Shown here piece after piece: positions 53,102-61,846 of a stretch of 64,000 nucleotides of DNA. Below the pieces are notes generated by a model that did no database searches, had not been told where the DNA came from, and saw nothing but the letters and a program-made list of their open reading frames with translations. The translations under genes and the position numbers were made by a program. This DNA comes from Pinisolibacter aquiterrae (GTDB taxonomy: Bacteria; Pseudomonadota; Alphaproteobacteria; Rhizobiales; Ancalomicrobiaceae), in contig NZ_JAFNIH010000039.1 of NCBI RefSeq assembly GCF_019160155.1, positions 1 to 64,000 of the forward strand, written 5' to 3'. Numbering within the stretch: the first letter of the stretch is position 1; the number at the start of each line of letters is the position of its first letter.

Positions 53102-54247
53102 TCAGGCCGAGGTCGGCTGCAGGACCGACGTCATCAGGTCGTCGTTCCAGTCGCCGGTCACCGTGAAGTGCGCGGCCGCACCCAGTTCGAAGGCCTCGAT
53201 GAGGTTGTGGTTGACGTAGGCATAGACCCCGGGCTGGCGGAACGTGTAGAGCGCGGCGCCGGCCGACCCACCGGGGACGAACCAGGTCTCCTGATCGAGG
53301 TAGGGGGCGTTGGCGAACTTGCCGCCCGGCCAGACGTAGTCGCCGTGGCCGCCGATCAGATGCGGACGGGTGTCGCGATTGGCCTGCGAATGGATGATCA
53401 ACACCCGCTCGCCGACTTTCGCCTTCATCGCCTTGTCGCCGGTCAGGGCGCCGACGGCGCCGTTGAAGACGACGTGGCTCGGGGTCAGCGTGCGCATCGC
53501 CTCGACGGTGTCGTTGTAGGCCTCGCCCGCGTCGGCGTATTTCTTGTAGTTCCCCTTCTCGTCCTTGGGGACGTAGAAGTCCTGTTCGCCGACATAATAG
53601 ACACGGTCGTAGGTCAACGACTTGCCGTGGCCGTCGGTGAGTCCCTCGCGCGGCAACACCATGATGGCGCCGTTCATGCCGGAGGTGACGTGCCACGCCA
53701 CCATACCGGGAGGGGCGCAGTGATAGACGAAGACGCCCGGACGCGTCGCCTTGAAGCGCAGGACCGTCTTCTGTCCCGGATCGACCAGGGTCAACGCGCC
53801 GCCTCCGAGAGCGCCGGTGGCGGCATGAAAATCGATGTTGTGGGCCATCGTGTTGGTAGCCGGGTTGACCAGAGTGAGCTCGACGTAGTCGTCCTGATGG
53901 ACGACCATGAGCGGCCCGGGGTTCGACCCGTTGAAGGTCATGGCGTAAATCTCGGCGCCCTTGTCGTCGAGAACGAGTTTCTTCTCCTCGATGGTGAGCG
54001 TGAACTCGATCACCTTGGGGCCGCCCTGGGCCTTCTGGGTGTGCGGGTGGACGAAGGGCGGTGCGACGAGCTCCACCTTTTCGCGCGGCAGAGAAGCGAC
54101 CGCTGCGTTTCCGGCGGCCGGATCGATCTTCAGGTTTCCGCCTTCCGCCCGTGCCGGCCGATCCATCGAGAGCACCTCTGCGGCGGCGCCGACCAGGGCC
54201 GCGCCGGCCAGCATCATGCGACGAGTCATCTGAACGTGTTCGACCAT
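53102..54247 (-). CDS. nirK: copper-containing nitrite reductase NirK
   Basis: 381 residues from ATG 54247 (AGGAGAT upstream). The N-terminus has a Tat-like twin-arginine start ([18 protein letters not shown]) for export to the periplasm. Two cupredoxin domains follow. Type 1 copper ligands are His136, Cys177, His186 and Met191 ([28 protein letters not shown]); type 2 copper ligands are His141, His176 and His347 (VNHNLIEAF). The active-site Asp139 lies in NIDF. It reduces nitrite to nitric oxide. The divergent nnrS gene shares its regulatory region. Confidence 0.97.
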   Translation of the reverse strand: MVEHVQMTRRMMLAGAALVGAAAEVLSMDRPARAEGGNLKIDPAAGNAAVASLPREKVELVAPPFVHPHTQKAQGGPKVIEFTLTIEEKKLVLDDKGAEIYAMTFNGSNPGPLMVVHQDDYVELTLVNPATNTMAHNIDFHAATGALGGGALTLVDPGQKTVLRFKATRPGVFVYHCAPPGMVAWHVTSGMNGAIMVLPREGLTDGHGKSLTYDRVYYVGEQDFYVPKDEKGNYKKYADAGEAYNDTVEAMRTLTPSHVVFNGAVGALTGDKAMKAKVGERVLIIHSQANRDTRPHLIGGHGDYVWPGGKFANAPYLDQETWFVPGGSAGAALYTFRQPGVYAYVNHNLIEAFELGAAAHFTVTGDWNDDLMTSVLQPTSA

Positions 54248-54330
54248 GGTGGATCTCCTCTCCATGTCTCTTTCTCGGGACCTCGCCGGTCTCTGGGTCG
54301 AGCTTCTAGGCCCGGTCGCGGTCGTCCTGT

Positions 54331-54344
54331 TTGTGCCGGAACAA
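54331..54344. promoter_or_regulatory. Fnr/NnrR-type box upstream of nirK
   Basis: TTGTGCCGGAACAA, arms TTGT and ACAA six bases apart, as in NNR/NnrR/DNR sites. The centre is about 90 bases upstream of the nirK start, suitable for class II activation. It matches the pattern of the sites at 54416, 58327 and 58395. Confidence 0.7.
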
Positions 54345-54415
54345 AGATCGGCATGGTGGTGGCGTCGCGGAGCCGGAATGAGCGTTCTCACGGACGTGGT
54401 CAGCCGTTCGCGTGC

Positions 54416-54429
54416 TTGTGCTGCGACAA
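54416..54429. promoter_or_regulatory. Fnr/NnrR-type box upstream of nnrS
   Basis: TTGTGCTGCGACAA, with the same TTGT...ACAA arms. It lies 66 bases before the nnrS start and 169 before nirK, so it is probably the nnrS site in this divergent promoter region. Confidence 0.7.
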
Positions 54430-54495
54430 AGAACCGACGGGGGTCCGGGTCCACGACGGAGATCCGACGACGGATCACCAGAGAGGAACCTCATC

Positions 54496-55701
54496 ATGAG
54501 CGAGGATCGATCGAAACCGCGCCGCGGCGGCATCCCCCGGGGGCTAGCCCGCACCGGACCCGCCCTGTTCTCCTACGGCTTTCGCCCGTTCTTCCTGGGA
54601 GCCGCGATCGCCGCCGTGGTCGACGTCGCGCTGTGGGTCGGCGCTCTCACCCTGGGGTGGCCGGTCGGCGGCGGTTACGGCTTCGTCGCCTGGCACGCCC
54701 ACGAGATGCTGTTCGGCTTCTCTTCCGCGGTCGTCGCCGGCTTCCTGTCGACCGCCGTGCCCAATTGGACCGGCCGGCTGCCGGTCTCCGGCCGGCCCCT
54801 GATGGCGCTGTCGGGCCTGTGGGCGGCGGGGCGCCTGGTGATGCTCGCCCCCGACGTCCTCGGCCTCGTGCCCTCGCTGGTGATCGACAGCCTCTTCCTG
54901 CCGGTGCTCGCGCTGGTGTGTGGTCGTGAGATCGTCGCCGGACGCAAGTGGAACAACCTGCCGATCGTCGGTCTGTTGATCCTGCTCGCGCTGGCGAATC
55001 TGTGCTTCCACCTGTCGGCCACGACCGGGCGCTTCGGCGGCGCGCCGTCGCGTCTCGCCGTCTCGGCGCTGGTGGTGATGATCACCATCATCGGCGGACG
55101 GATCGTGCCGAGTTTCACCCGAAATTGGCTGAACCAGCACGGGGCCGAGCGCATGCCGGTTCCCTTCGGCCGTTTCGACGGGGTCGCCGTCGTCGTCGCC
55201 GCTCTCGCCCTTCTCGCCTGGAGCGTCGCGCCGGGGCGGCCCATCGCCACCGGGCTCGCCGCGATCGCGGCGATCGTTCACGCGGTCCGGCTCGCTCGTT
55301 GGCGGGGCTTCGCGACCTTCCCCGAGCGGCTGCTCTTCATTCTCCACGTCGCCTATGCCTTCGTGCCGCTCGGCTTCGCCTGGATCGCGGCGGCCGGGCT
55401 CGGTCTGGTCGGCGACGTCGCCGCGCTCCATGTCATGACCGTCGGTGCCGTCTCGACCATGATGCTCGCGGTGATGACCCGCGCCACCCGCGGTCACACC
55501 GGACGCAGGCTCACCGCCTCGCCGCTGACACAGATCTCCTACGCGGCGATGCTGGTGGCGGCCGTCGTCCGCCCGGCGGTCGATTTCGCCCCCGAGGCGG
55601 CGACTCTGATCTACGCAGTCGCCGGCATGGCCCATGTCGCCGCCTTCGTCCTGTTCCTCGTCGAATACGGGCCGATGCTGGCGACGGTGCGCCGCGGTTG
55701 A
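54496..55701 (+). CDS. nnrS: NnrS family membrane protein
   Basis: 401 residues from ATG 54496, with twelve or so hydrophobic segments. The family motifs are FSYGFRPFFLGAAIAAVVDV, WHAHEMLFGFSSAVVAGFLSTAVPNWTG, and a late HVMTVGAVSTMMLAVMTRATRGHTG. NnrS is a haem- and copper-containing membrane protein that helps cells tolerate nitric oxide. It is divergent from nirK. A short hairpin (GGAAGGTC ... GACCTTCC, 55715-55743) lies after its stop, but without a T-run. Confidence 0.94.
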   Translation: MSEDRSKPRRGGIPRGLARTGPALFSYGFRPFFLGAAIAAVVDVALWVGALTLGWPVGGGYGFVAWHAHEMLFGFSSAVVAGFLSTAVPNWTGRLPVSGRPLMALSGLWAAGRLVMLAPDVLGLVPSLVIDSLFLPVLALVCGREIVAGRKWNNLPIVGLLILLALANLCFHLSATTGRFGGAPSRLAVSALVVMITIIGGRIVPSFTRNWLNQHGAERMPVPFGRFDGVAVVVAALALLAWSVAPGRPIATGLAAIAAIVHAVRLARWRGFATFPERLLFILHVAYAFVPLGFAWIAAAGLGLVGDVAALHVMTVGAVSTMMLAVMTRATRGHTGRRLTASPLTQISYAAMLVAAVVRPAVDFAPEAATLIYAVAGMAHVAAFVLFLVEYGPMLATVRRG

Positions 55702-55795
55702 ACCGGTGTGCCGTGGAAGGTCTCGATCCGTTCGCGACCTTCCGCGCGCCGCGCAGCCCGCGCCGGCACGTCCGGGTCGTCTTCCCGTCGTCGCC

Positions 55796-56092
55796 TCAAT
55801 CCAGCCGGACGATCCGGTCGGGGGTCCACGGCGGATCCCAGGTCAGGGTCACGTCGACCCGGCCGATGCCCTCGACGGCGGCGAGGCGGATCGCGACCGC
55901 CTCGCGGAGATGATCGGCGGCCGGGCAGCCGCGAGAGGTGGTGGTCATCACCACCGTGGCGACGCCGGCGGCGTCGACGTCGAGAGCATAGATCAGGCCG
56001 AGATCGACGATGCCGACGCCGGTCTCCGGATCGAGCAGGGTGCGAAGCGCGTCGTCGGCGCGACGCGCCGGGGAGATCTCGTCGTTTCTCAC
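55796..56092 (-). CDS. DUF59/MIP18-family metal-sulfur cluster assembly protein
   Basis: 98 residues from a GTG at 56092 overlapping the stop of the upstream gene (GTGA). ALRTLLDPETGVGIVDLGLIYALDV and VVMTTTSRGCPAADHLREAV, with the conserved Cys after TTSRG, are diagnostic of the SufT/PaaD-like DUF59 group that helps build Fe-S clusters. Last gene of a leftward DUF2249-membrane-DUF2249-DUF59 set, convergent to nnrS. In denitrifiers such a protein may serve cluster repair under NO stress, which is inference. Confidence 0.88.
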   Translation of the reverse strand: MRNDEISPARRADDALRTLLDPETGVGIVDLGLIYALDVDAAGVATVVMTTTSRGCPAADHLREAVAIRLAAVEGIGRVDVTLTWDPPWTPDRIVRLD

Positions 56093-56607
56093 GACACCGT
56101 CTCCTCGCCGACCCGCACCAGAAGTCGCCACGTCGTCCTCGCTTCGTCGGCGGCGCAGACCCAGCGATGGCCGCGCCGTTCGAGTTCGGGCAGGAGGAAG
56201 ACGGGTTCGCGGTCGAGCACGGCGAACAGAACCTCGTCGGGTTCCATCAGGTCGATCTGGCGGAGGATGCGGACCATCGGCTCGGGCGCTTCGAGCGCCG
56301 AGAGATCGAGGTGGAAGATCGGATCGGCCCAATCGGTGGCGTCTTCGCCTCCCCGCGATACCGCGACGGGAGGCACCGAGGCGGACGGCGTGAAGGTCAC
56401 TTCCCAGTCGCCGTCGGTCAGCGGACGGGCGGCGTGGTCGAATCCGCGTTCGGACATCACCCGATAGAGCGGCTTCGGCTCGAAGGTCGAGAGGATGCGC
56501 AGGCCCTGTCCAGGCGCGAGCGTCTCGAGCGCCGCCATGATGAGGCGGAACGGCTCGCCGCCCTTGCGCAGAAGGGTGCGGACGTCGACGTCCTTGTAGA
56601 GAGTCAT
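56089..56607 (-). CDS. DUF2249 protein, two-domain
   Basis: 172 residues from ATG 56607 (MTLYKDVDVRTLLRKGGEPF). The first DUF2249 domain spans about 1-85 (EPFRLIMAALETLAPGQGLRILSTFEPKPLYRVMSERG), and a second about 95-172 (HLDLSALEAPEPMVRILRQIDLMEPDEVLFAVLDREPVFLLPEL). The fold is related to SirA/TusA. It overlaps the membrane-protein gene by four bases and the DUF59 gene by four. DUF2249 proteins are common in nitrogen-oxide gene clusters, but their reaction is unknown. Confidence 0.85.
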   Translation of the reverse strand: MTLYKDVDVRTLLRKGGEPFRLIMAALETLAPGQGLRILSTFEPKPLYRVMSERGFDHAARPLTDGDWEVTFTPSASVPPVAVSRGGEDATDWADPIFHLDLSALEAPEPMVRILRQIDLMEPDEVLFAVLDREPVFLLPELERRGHRWVCAADEARTTWRLLVRVGEETVS

Positions 56608-57956
56608 GGCTTGCTCCCGGGCTCGATCGTTGCGACGAAGAGACGGGGTCGATCGACCCCCTCGCGGAGATGTTCGGCGGCGACGCCGGCGAGGCGACGG
56701 GTGCGAGCGAACACGACGAGAAGAGCGGCGACCGCCACGCCCTGCATCAGCGCTCCGAAACGGTAGAGCGCCGGGGCCTCGGCGAGAAGGGCCGCCGCGC
56801 CGATCCAGACGCCGGCGTGGAAGACGACGTACCACGGCTCGAGGCGGCGCGACGGCAACAGGTCCTGTGTGCGCGGCGTCGGGCGACGCCCCATCACCGG
56901 TCCGAAATATTCGAGCCACGTGAGAAACGGCACGATCTTGCCGAGTTGGGCGAGGCCGAGGCCGGAGAGCCAGCCGAAGCCGGCGAGATGGACCACGGTC
57001 GGGACGACCCGCGCCGTCTCGCCGAGGAGGGCGGCCCCGAGCCCGAGCGCGACGGCGGCCCACAGCGTCAGGACGGCGAGAAGGCTCGCCCGTCCGCTCG
57101 CCTCGATGTCGCGGCGGCGTCGGCCCCGCACGATGGCGGCGAGATCGCGGCCGTGGACGGCGATCGCGGCGACGGCGGCGATGGCGGAGGCGCCTGCGGC
57201 GAGGCGGGCGTCGACGCCGACCGCGACGGCGGCGAGGGCGAGGCCGAGGAGGACGAAGGCCGAGATCGCGAGCCGGAGGAGGCGCTTCGGCCCGACGCTC
57301 GGTTCGGCCGCGAGCAGGAACATCGGCAGCAGACGATAGGAGACGGCGAGCGCCGTCGCCGTCAGCCAGCCGCCGAGCCCGAAGACGATGTGGAAGGGCA
57401 GGAGATCGGCCACCCGGCCGGCCGGATCAGGCGGCAGAAGGCCGGCGAGGCCGCTCGCCAGTCCCGCGCCGAGGACCAGTGTCGCGGCGAGACCGACGAG
57501 ACCGAGCCCGACGAGGCGGGGGACGGCGGCGAGCGGTCGGGCGGCGCGCAGCGTCAGCCCGAGCATCATCCCGCCGCCGCCGTAGCCGGCGACGAGCAGC
57601 GCCGCGCCGCCGGCGAGGAGGTGAGGGGCCGCCGCCGCGCCGCGGCCGAGGGCGACGAAGCCGCCGACCAGCGCGAGATCGCCGAGGAGGGCGAGGATCA
57701 GCGACGGCAGCGAAGCCGCGGCGGCCCGGAGCCGCCCGGCCGCGAGCACCGGCACGAATTGGAGCGCCGCGCCGATCGTCAGCAGTCCGAGCCAACCGGC
57801 GGTGACGAGATGGACGACGGCGAGCGTCTCCGCCCCGCGCGGCGCGGCGACGGGATCGGCGAAGCCGAGGGCGAACAGAGCTTCGGCCGCGACCAGAAGC
57901 ACGATCGCGGCACCGAACCAGCTCATCGTCCAACGTGACAGGGTCGCCCCGTGCAT
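56604..57956 (-). CDS. polytopic membrane protein of a denitrification cluster
   Basis: 450 residues from ATG 57956, about twelve hydrophobic segments, very rich in Ala/Leu/Gly. Histidines lie inside membrane segments in patterns like those of haem-copper proteins: VVHLVTAGWLGLLTIGAALQ, FHIVFGLGGWLTATALAVSY, and VVHLAGFGWLSGLGLAQLGK with FLTWLEYFGPVMGRR. This suggests a haem-binding membrane protein related in style to NnrS or to oxidase subunit I, but no family name can be given with certainty. It lies between DUF2249 genes and is probably transcribed from the promoter shared with hemN. Confidence 0.75.
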   Translation of the reverse strand: MHGATLSRWTMSWFGAAIVLLVAAEALFALGFADPVAAPRGAETLAVVHLVTAGWLGLLTIGAALQFVPVLAAGRLRAAAASLPSLILALLGDLALVGGFVALGRGAAAAPHLLAGGAALLVAGYGGGGMMLGLTLRAARPLAAVPRLVGLGLVGLAATLVLGAGLASGLAGLLPPDPAGRVADLLPFHIVFGLGGWLTATALAVSYRLLPMFLLAAEPSVGPKRLLRLAISAFVLLGLALAAVAVGVDARLAAGASAIAAVAAIAVHGRDLAAIVRGRRRRDIEASGRASLLAVLTLWAAVALGLGAALLGETARVVPTVVHLAGFGWLSGLGLAQLGKIVPFLTWLEYFGPVMGRRPTPRTQDLLPSRRLEPWYVVFHAGVWIGAAALLAEAPALYRFGALMQGVAVAALLVVFARTRRLAGVAAEHLREGVDRPRLFVATIEPGSKP

Positions 57957-57973
57957 CGCCGGTCGCTCCCGTC

Positions 57974-58249
57974 TCAGCCGCCGCAACTGCCGCAGCAGGT
58001 GGTGGCGGGTCGGCGCCGGGCGACCGTCCGCCAGAGGTCGGGACCGTCTTCCAGCCGGTGCCAGTCGAACCGCCCGGGGTGGGCGATGTCGACCTGCCGG
58101 CGCAGGGAGACCGGATCGTGGTCGACGATGATCGTCGCTTCGTCGCCGGGGACGAGCGCCTCCAGCACGGCCAGGAGGCGCGGCGGTCGGTCGGCGGCCG
58201 CGAGTAGGCGAAGGTCGACGAAGCGGTCGGTATCGGAAACGGGGGGCAT
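57974..58249 (-). CDS. DUF2249 protein with Cys-rich C-terminus
   Basis: 91 residues from ATG 58249 (MPPVSDTDRFVDLRLLAAAD). A single DUF2249 domain: RPPRLLAVLEALVPGDEATIIVDHDPVSLRRQVDI. It ends in TTCCGSCGG, four residues with three cysteines before the stop, which could bind a metal or cluster. First gene of the leftward set; the Fnr-type box at 58327 lies 78 bases upstream. Confidence 0.85.
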   Translation of the reverse strand: MPPVSDTDRFVDLRLLAAADRPPRLLAVLEALVPGDEATIIVDHDPVSLRRQVDIAHPGRFDWHRLEDGPDLWRTVARRRPATTCCGSCGG

Positions 58250-58326
58250 GACGGTCCTCTCTGATCGCGGCCGTCGAGACGAGCGTTGGCCACCCTCCCT
58301 CCTAGCCTCCCAACGCCGGCGCGTAC

Positions 58327-58340
58327 TTGTCGGGGGACAA
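58327..58340. promoter_or_regulatory. Fnr/NnrR-type box, DUF2249 side of the hemN region
   Basis: TTGTCGGGGGACAA: TTGT and ACAA arms. It is 78 bases from the DUF2249 start (58249) and 172 from hemN, so most likely controls the leftward set. Confidence 0.65.
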
Positions 58341-58394
58341 ATACGGCGACGATGACCCGGTGCCCGGCGGCGATCTCGCGATCGTCGCGTTGCT

Positions 58395-58408
58395 TGGGCT
58401 TCGACAAA
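58395..58408. promoter_or_regulatory. Fnr/NnrR-type box upstream of hemN
   Basis: TTGGGCTTCGACAA: TTG and CAA ends conserved, with one arm base differing from the other three sites. It lies 104 bases before the hemN start. Confidence 0.55.
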
Positions 58409-58512
58409 GAGCCGGCGACGAAATCGCGCGACGAAAGAGCGAACGAGCGGCGGCCGATCCCGGACGTCGCAGCGACGCGATCGCCGAGAGACCACCTGCC
58501 GAGGAGAGAGCC

Positions 58513-59865
58513 ATGACCGTCGATCCCATCCAGACTTACGGAGAGGCCCGCCTTCCCCGCTACACGAGCTATCCGACGGCGCCGCGCTTCGAGGCGGACA
58601 TCGGTGCCGACGTCCACGCCGAGTGGCTGGCGCGTCTTCCCGCAGGCGAGCCGGTGTCGCTCTATCTGCACGTGCCGTTCTGCCGGTCGATGTGCTGGTA
58701 CTGCGGGTGCCACACCACGATCACGCTCGAAGACGCGCCGATCCGCGACTATCTGGCAATGCTCGAAGCCGAAATCGACCTCGTCACGGCGGCGGCGGGG
58801 CATTCGCTTCCCGTCGGAGCGATCCATTTCGGTGGCGGCACGCCGACCATCGTCCAGCCGCACGAATTCTCGCGCCTCATGGCGCATCTGCGTCGCAGCA
58901 CGGCCGTTTCGGACCGAGCTGAAATCGCCGTCGAGATCGACCCGCGCCGGCTGTCCTCGGAGATGTGCCGAGCGCTCGGAAGCGCGGGCGTCACACGCGC
59001 CAGCCTCGGCGTGCAGAGCTTCGATCCGGTGGTGCAGACGGCGATCAACCGGCAGCAGAGCCCCGAGCAGACCCGTGCGGCGGTCGAGGGGCTGCGCCGC
59101 GCCGGCGTCGGCGGCCTCAACTTCGATCTGATCTACGGGCTGCCCCACCAGACCGTCGCGTCCGCCGTGGAGACGGCGCGGCTCGCGGCGGCGATGCGGC
59201 CAGAGCGCTTCGCCGTCTTCGGTTATGCGCACGTGCCCTCGTTCAAGAAGCATCAGCGGCTGATCGACGAAGCAGCGCTGCCCGACGCGGCGACGCGTCA
59301 CGCCCAGGCCGAGGCGATCGCCGAGACGCTCGAGGCGGCGGGATATCGCCGCATCGGTCTCGATCATTTCGCGCTGCCCGACGACGCCTTGGCGATCGCC
59401 GCGGCGACCGGGCGGCTGCGGCGGAACTTCCAGGGCTACACCACCGATCCGCACCAGACCCTGATCGGTCTCGGCGCGTCGGCGATCGGACGCACCGCCG
59501 AAGGCTACGTCCAGAACCACGTGCCGATCGGGCGGCACGCCCAGGCGATCGCCTCCGGCCGGCTCGCCACCGCCAAGGGGTATCGGCTGACGGCCGAGGA
59601 CAAGCTGCGGGCCGCCGTGATCGAGCGGTTGATGTGCGACTTCCGCGCGGATCTCGGCCGGCTCGCGGCGGCGCACGGCTTCCCGCTCGACACCCTCGTC
59701 GGCGACAATCGAATGCTCGACCGAGCGATCGCCGACGGGATCGTGACGCTGACGAACGGTTTGGTCGAACTCGGCGGCGACCGCCGCTTTCTGGTGCGGG
59801 TCGCCGCCGCCTGTTTCGACGCCCATCTCGGCGAGACCGGGCGCAGCCACGCCAAGGTGGCGTGA
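58513..59865 (+). CDS. hemN: oxygen-independent coproporphyrinogen III oxidase
   Basis: 450 residues from ATG 58513 (GAGGAGAGAGCC upstream). Radical-SAM cluster motif: Cys57, Cys61 and Cys64 in FCRSMCWYCGC, with Cys66 as the extra conserved cysteine. Then IHFGGGTPTIVQP, SLGVQSFDPVVQTAINRQQ and NFDLIYGLPHQT. The C-terminal HemN domain runs to GRLAAAHGFPLDTLVGDN. It decarboxylates coproporphyrinogen III without oxygen, supplying haem for NorB and other anaerobic respiratory enzymes. Its place in the NNR-box cluster fits this role. Confidence 0.96.
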   Translation: MTVDPIQTYGEARLPRYTSYPTAPRFEADIGADVHAEWLARLPAGEPVSLYLHVPFCRSMCWYCGCHTTITLEDAPIRDYLAMLEAEIDLVTAAAGHSLPVGAIHFGGGTPTIVQPHEFSRLMAHLRRSTAVSDRAEIAVEIDPRRLSSEMCRALGSAGVTRASLGVQSFDPVVQTAINRQQSPEQTRAAVEGLRRAGVGGLNFDLIYGLPHQTVASAVETARLAAAMRPERFAVFGYAHVPSFKKHQRLIDEAALPDAATRHAQAEAIAETLEAAGYRRIGLDHFALPDDALAIAAATGRLRRNFQGYTTDPHQTLIGLGASAIGRTAEGYVQNHVPIGRHAQAIASGRLATAKGYRLTAEDKLRAAVIERLMCDFRADLGRLAAAHGFPLDTLVGDNRMLDRAIADGIVTLTNGLVELGGDRRFLVRVAAACFDAHLGETGRSHAKVA

Positions 59866-59879
59866 CACTCGCGAAGCGC

Positions 59880-59911
59880 GAACCCCGCTCGACCCAGGTC
59901 GGGCGGGGTTC
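59880..59911. terminator. bidirectional terminator between hemN and norD
   Basis: A 15-base stem (GAACCCCGCTCGACC paired with GGTCGGGCGGGGTTC, one wobble) with a two-base loop in the 78-base convergent gap. It is strong enough to stop transcription of hemN and of the nor operon, although T-runs are weak on both sides. Confidence 0.75.
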
Positions 59912-59943
59912 GTCGTCGCTTCGGGGTTTGGGCGAAGACCGGA

Positions 59944-61842
59944 TCAGCCGACGAGTGTGCGGTAGATCGCAGGCAGCGCCGCCGGCAGCCGGCCGATGCT
60001 CGGGACCACGGCGTGGCCGGCGTTGCCGAAGATCGCCGGGACATAGGCCTTCGCGTCGCGATCGATGGTGACGGCGAAGACGCGCACTCCGTCGCGGCGC
60101 GCCTCGATCACCGCACGGCGGGAATCTTCAAGGGCGAAACGACCTTCGTAATGGTCGACGTCGTTGGGCTTGCCGTCGGTCAGCACCAGAAGCAGGCGAT
60201 GGCGCTCGGGCCGTTCGGCGAGACGGGCGGAGGCATGGCGGACGGCCGCGCCCATCCGCGTGTACCACCCCGGCTTCAATGCGGCGATGCGTCGGCGCAC
60301 CGCCGGGCTCGTCGGCTCGTCGAAGTCCTTTACCGTCTCCACCCGCACCCAGTCGCGGCGACGCGAGGTGAAGGTGAAGATCGCATGGCGATCGCCGCAG
60401 ACGGCGAGCCCCTCGGACAGAACCCCGAGAGCGTCCTTCTCGACGTCGAGAACGCGCAGATCGTCGAACCAGGCATCGGTCGACAGCGAGACGTCGACGA
60501 GCAGCGCGACCGCCAGTTCGTGGCGCAGCGGCCGGCTCGCCATGTGGATGCGCGAGCAGCCCTCGCCGCCGGCGGCCAGATCGGTGCGATGGCGCACGAC
60601 CGAGTCGAGATCGAGTTCGTCGCCGTCGATCTGGGCGCGCAACCGCTCGCGCCGCGGGCGGAGCATTTCGAACTGACGCCGCACCCGGCGTACCAGTTTC
60701 GCCGTGGCGGGCGAGGGGGTGGCTTCGACCTCCGCCTCGAGTGCCGGTCCGGCGACCACCCGGCAGTGATCCTTCATCAGGGCGCCGCGCCGCCAGTCCC
60801 ATTCGGGATAGGTGAGCGTCGCGACGAGGGCCCCATCGTCGAGGGCTTCGGGCGGCAGGTCGAGGTCGAAGCGGAAGCGCGACGCCGGTCGGCCCTTCTT
60901 CTCGCCGAGCGTCAGCTCGTCGAGTTCGTCGGCGCCGGCGGGATCGTGTTCGTCGCCGTCGTCGCCGGGGCGGTCGACGTCCACCATCTCCGCCATCGAG
61001 AGGATCTTCTCGAAACGGTTGAGGATGAAGGGGGCACGGTCTTCCTGCCGTTTCGCGGTGCTCTCGCGGCGGGCCGCGTGGCGGCCGCCATCCTCGGTCT
61101 GGCGTCCGTCGGTGGCGGCCGGGTCGTCGACGTCGCCGCGCCGCGGGCTTTCGGCGAAGATTTCGGGTTCCGGCCACAGCGGCACCGGCAGCATCGGCAG
61201 ATAGCCGGCCGGGGCGGCCTGCGGCAGTGGCGCCCGGAACGCATCGTCGGGCAGATCGGCGCCGCGCATCAGCAGCGCCACGACGCGTGCTTCGATCTCG
61301 GCTTCGACGCGGGGCAGTGAACCGCGCCGCCGCTCGGCGAGCAGTGCCGCGCAGAGCCGGCGATGGCGCAGCGCGAGACCGGGGAAGGCGGCGAGGACGT
61401 CGGCGGTGAGACGCTCGGCATGCGCCAACACGGCGAGATCCCGTCGCAACGGATCGGCCTCGAAGATCGGCGCGAGCGGCATCACCGCCATGGCGGCCGC
61501 GAGCCAGACGTAGAGATCGCGGTTGAGCTCGGCGAGCGGCAACAGATCGAGCACCGGCGGCAATCTCACCGCGGCGGGATCGCGAGAGGGTTGCGCGAGC
61601 TTTTCCTCGCCGAGGCCGATCCACTGGCGCAGCCGCAGCCGGTGGGCCGAGGTGCGTGCCTGCGCCGAGACCAGTTGCACCGTCGCCTCGCCGCCGAAGG
61701 CGCGGAAGCAGACGGCGAGGACCGGTCCGACCTCCTCGAGTGTCACCGCCGCTGCGGCGTGGCGCGGCCAGCTGCGGGTGTTGCCGGCGAAGCGGTGCCA
61801 GAAGCGCCCGACGGTCTCTTCGAGTTCGAGAAAGGCCGGCAC
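59944..61842 (-). CDS. norD: nitric oxide reductase activation protein NorD
   Basis: 632 residues from a GTG at 61842. The C-terminal vWA domain carries the MIDAS motif (VALLVDVSLSTDAWFDD, DxSxS), then a threonine/aspartate region around GWYTRMGAAVRHAS and LLLVLTDGKPNDVDHYEG. The N-terminal 250 residues are helical; the middle is acidic and variable (GDDGDEHDPAGADELDEL). NorD works with the MoxR ATPase NorQ to insert the non-haem iron into NorB. The norQ stop is four bases upstream of the GTG. Confidence 0.95.
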   Translation of the reverse strand: MPAFLELEETVGRFWHRFAGNTRSWPRHAAAAVTLEEVGPVLAVCFRAFGGEATVQLVSAQARTSAHRLRLRQWIGLGEEKLAQPSRDPAAVRLPPVLDLLPLAELNRDLYVWLAAAMAVMPLAPIFEADPLRRDLAVLAHAERLTADVLAAFPGLALRHRRLCAALLAERRRGSLPRVEAEIEARVVALLMRGADLPDDAFRAPLPQAAPAGYLPMLPVPLWPEPEIFAESPRRGDVDDPAATDGRQTEDGGRHAARRESTAKRQEDRAPFILNRFEKILSMAEMVDVDRPGDDGDEHDPAGADELDELTLGEKKGRPASRFRFDLDLPPEALDDGALVATLTYPEWDWRRGALMKDHCRVVAGPALEAEVEATPSPATAKLVRRVRRQFEMLRPRRERLRAQIDGDELDLDSVVRHRTDLAAGGEGCSRIHMASRPLRHELAVALLVDVSLSTDAWFDDLRVLDVEKDALGVLSEGLAVCGDRHAIFTFTSRRRDWVRVETVKDFDEPTSPAVRRRIAALKPGWYTRMGAAVRHASARLAERPERHRLLLVLTDGKPNDVDHYEGRFALEDSRRAVIEARRDGVRVFAVTIDRDAKAYVPAIFGNAGHAVVPSIGRLPAALPAIYRTLVG

Positions 61843-61846
61843 GGGA

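Noticed and set aside
55715-55743. Hairpin after nnrS as a rho-independent terminator
   Set aside because: Eight-base stem with a 13-base loop and no T-run on either strand; too weak to call.
57427-59868. An 813-codon minus-strand frame over hemN and neighbouring DNA
   Set aside because: Crosses hemN antisense and has no recognisable motif; the hemN frame is certain.
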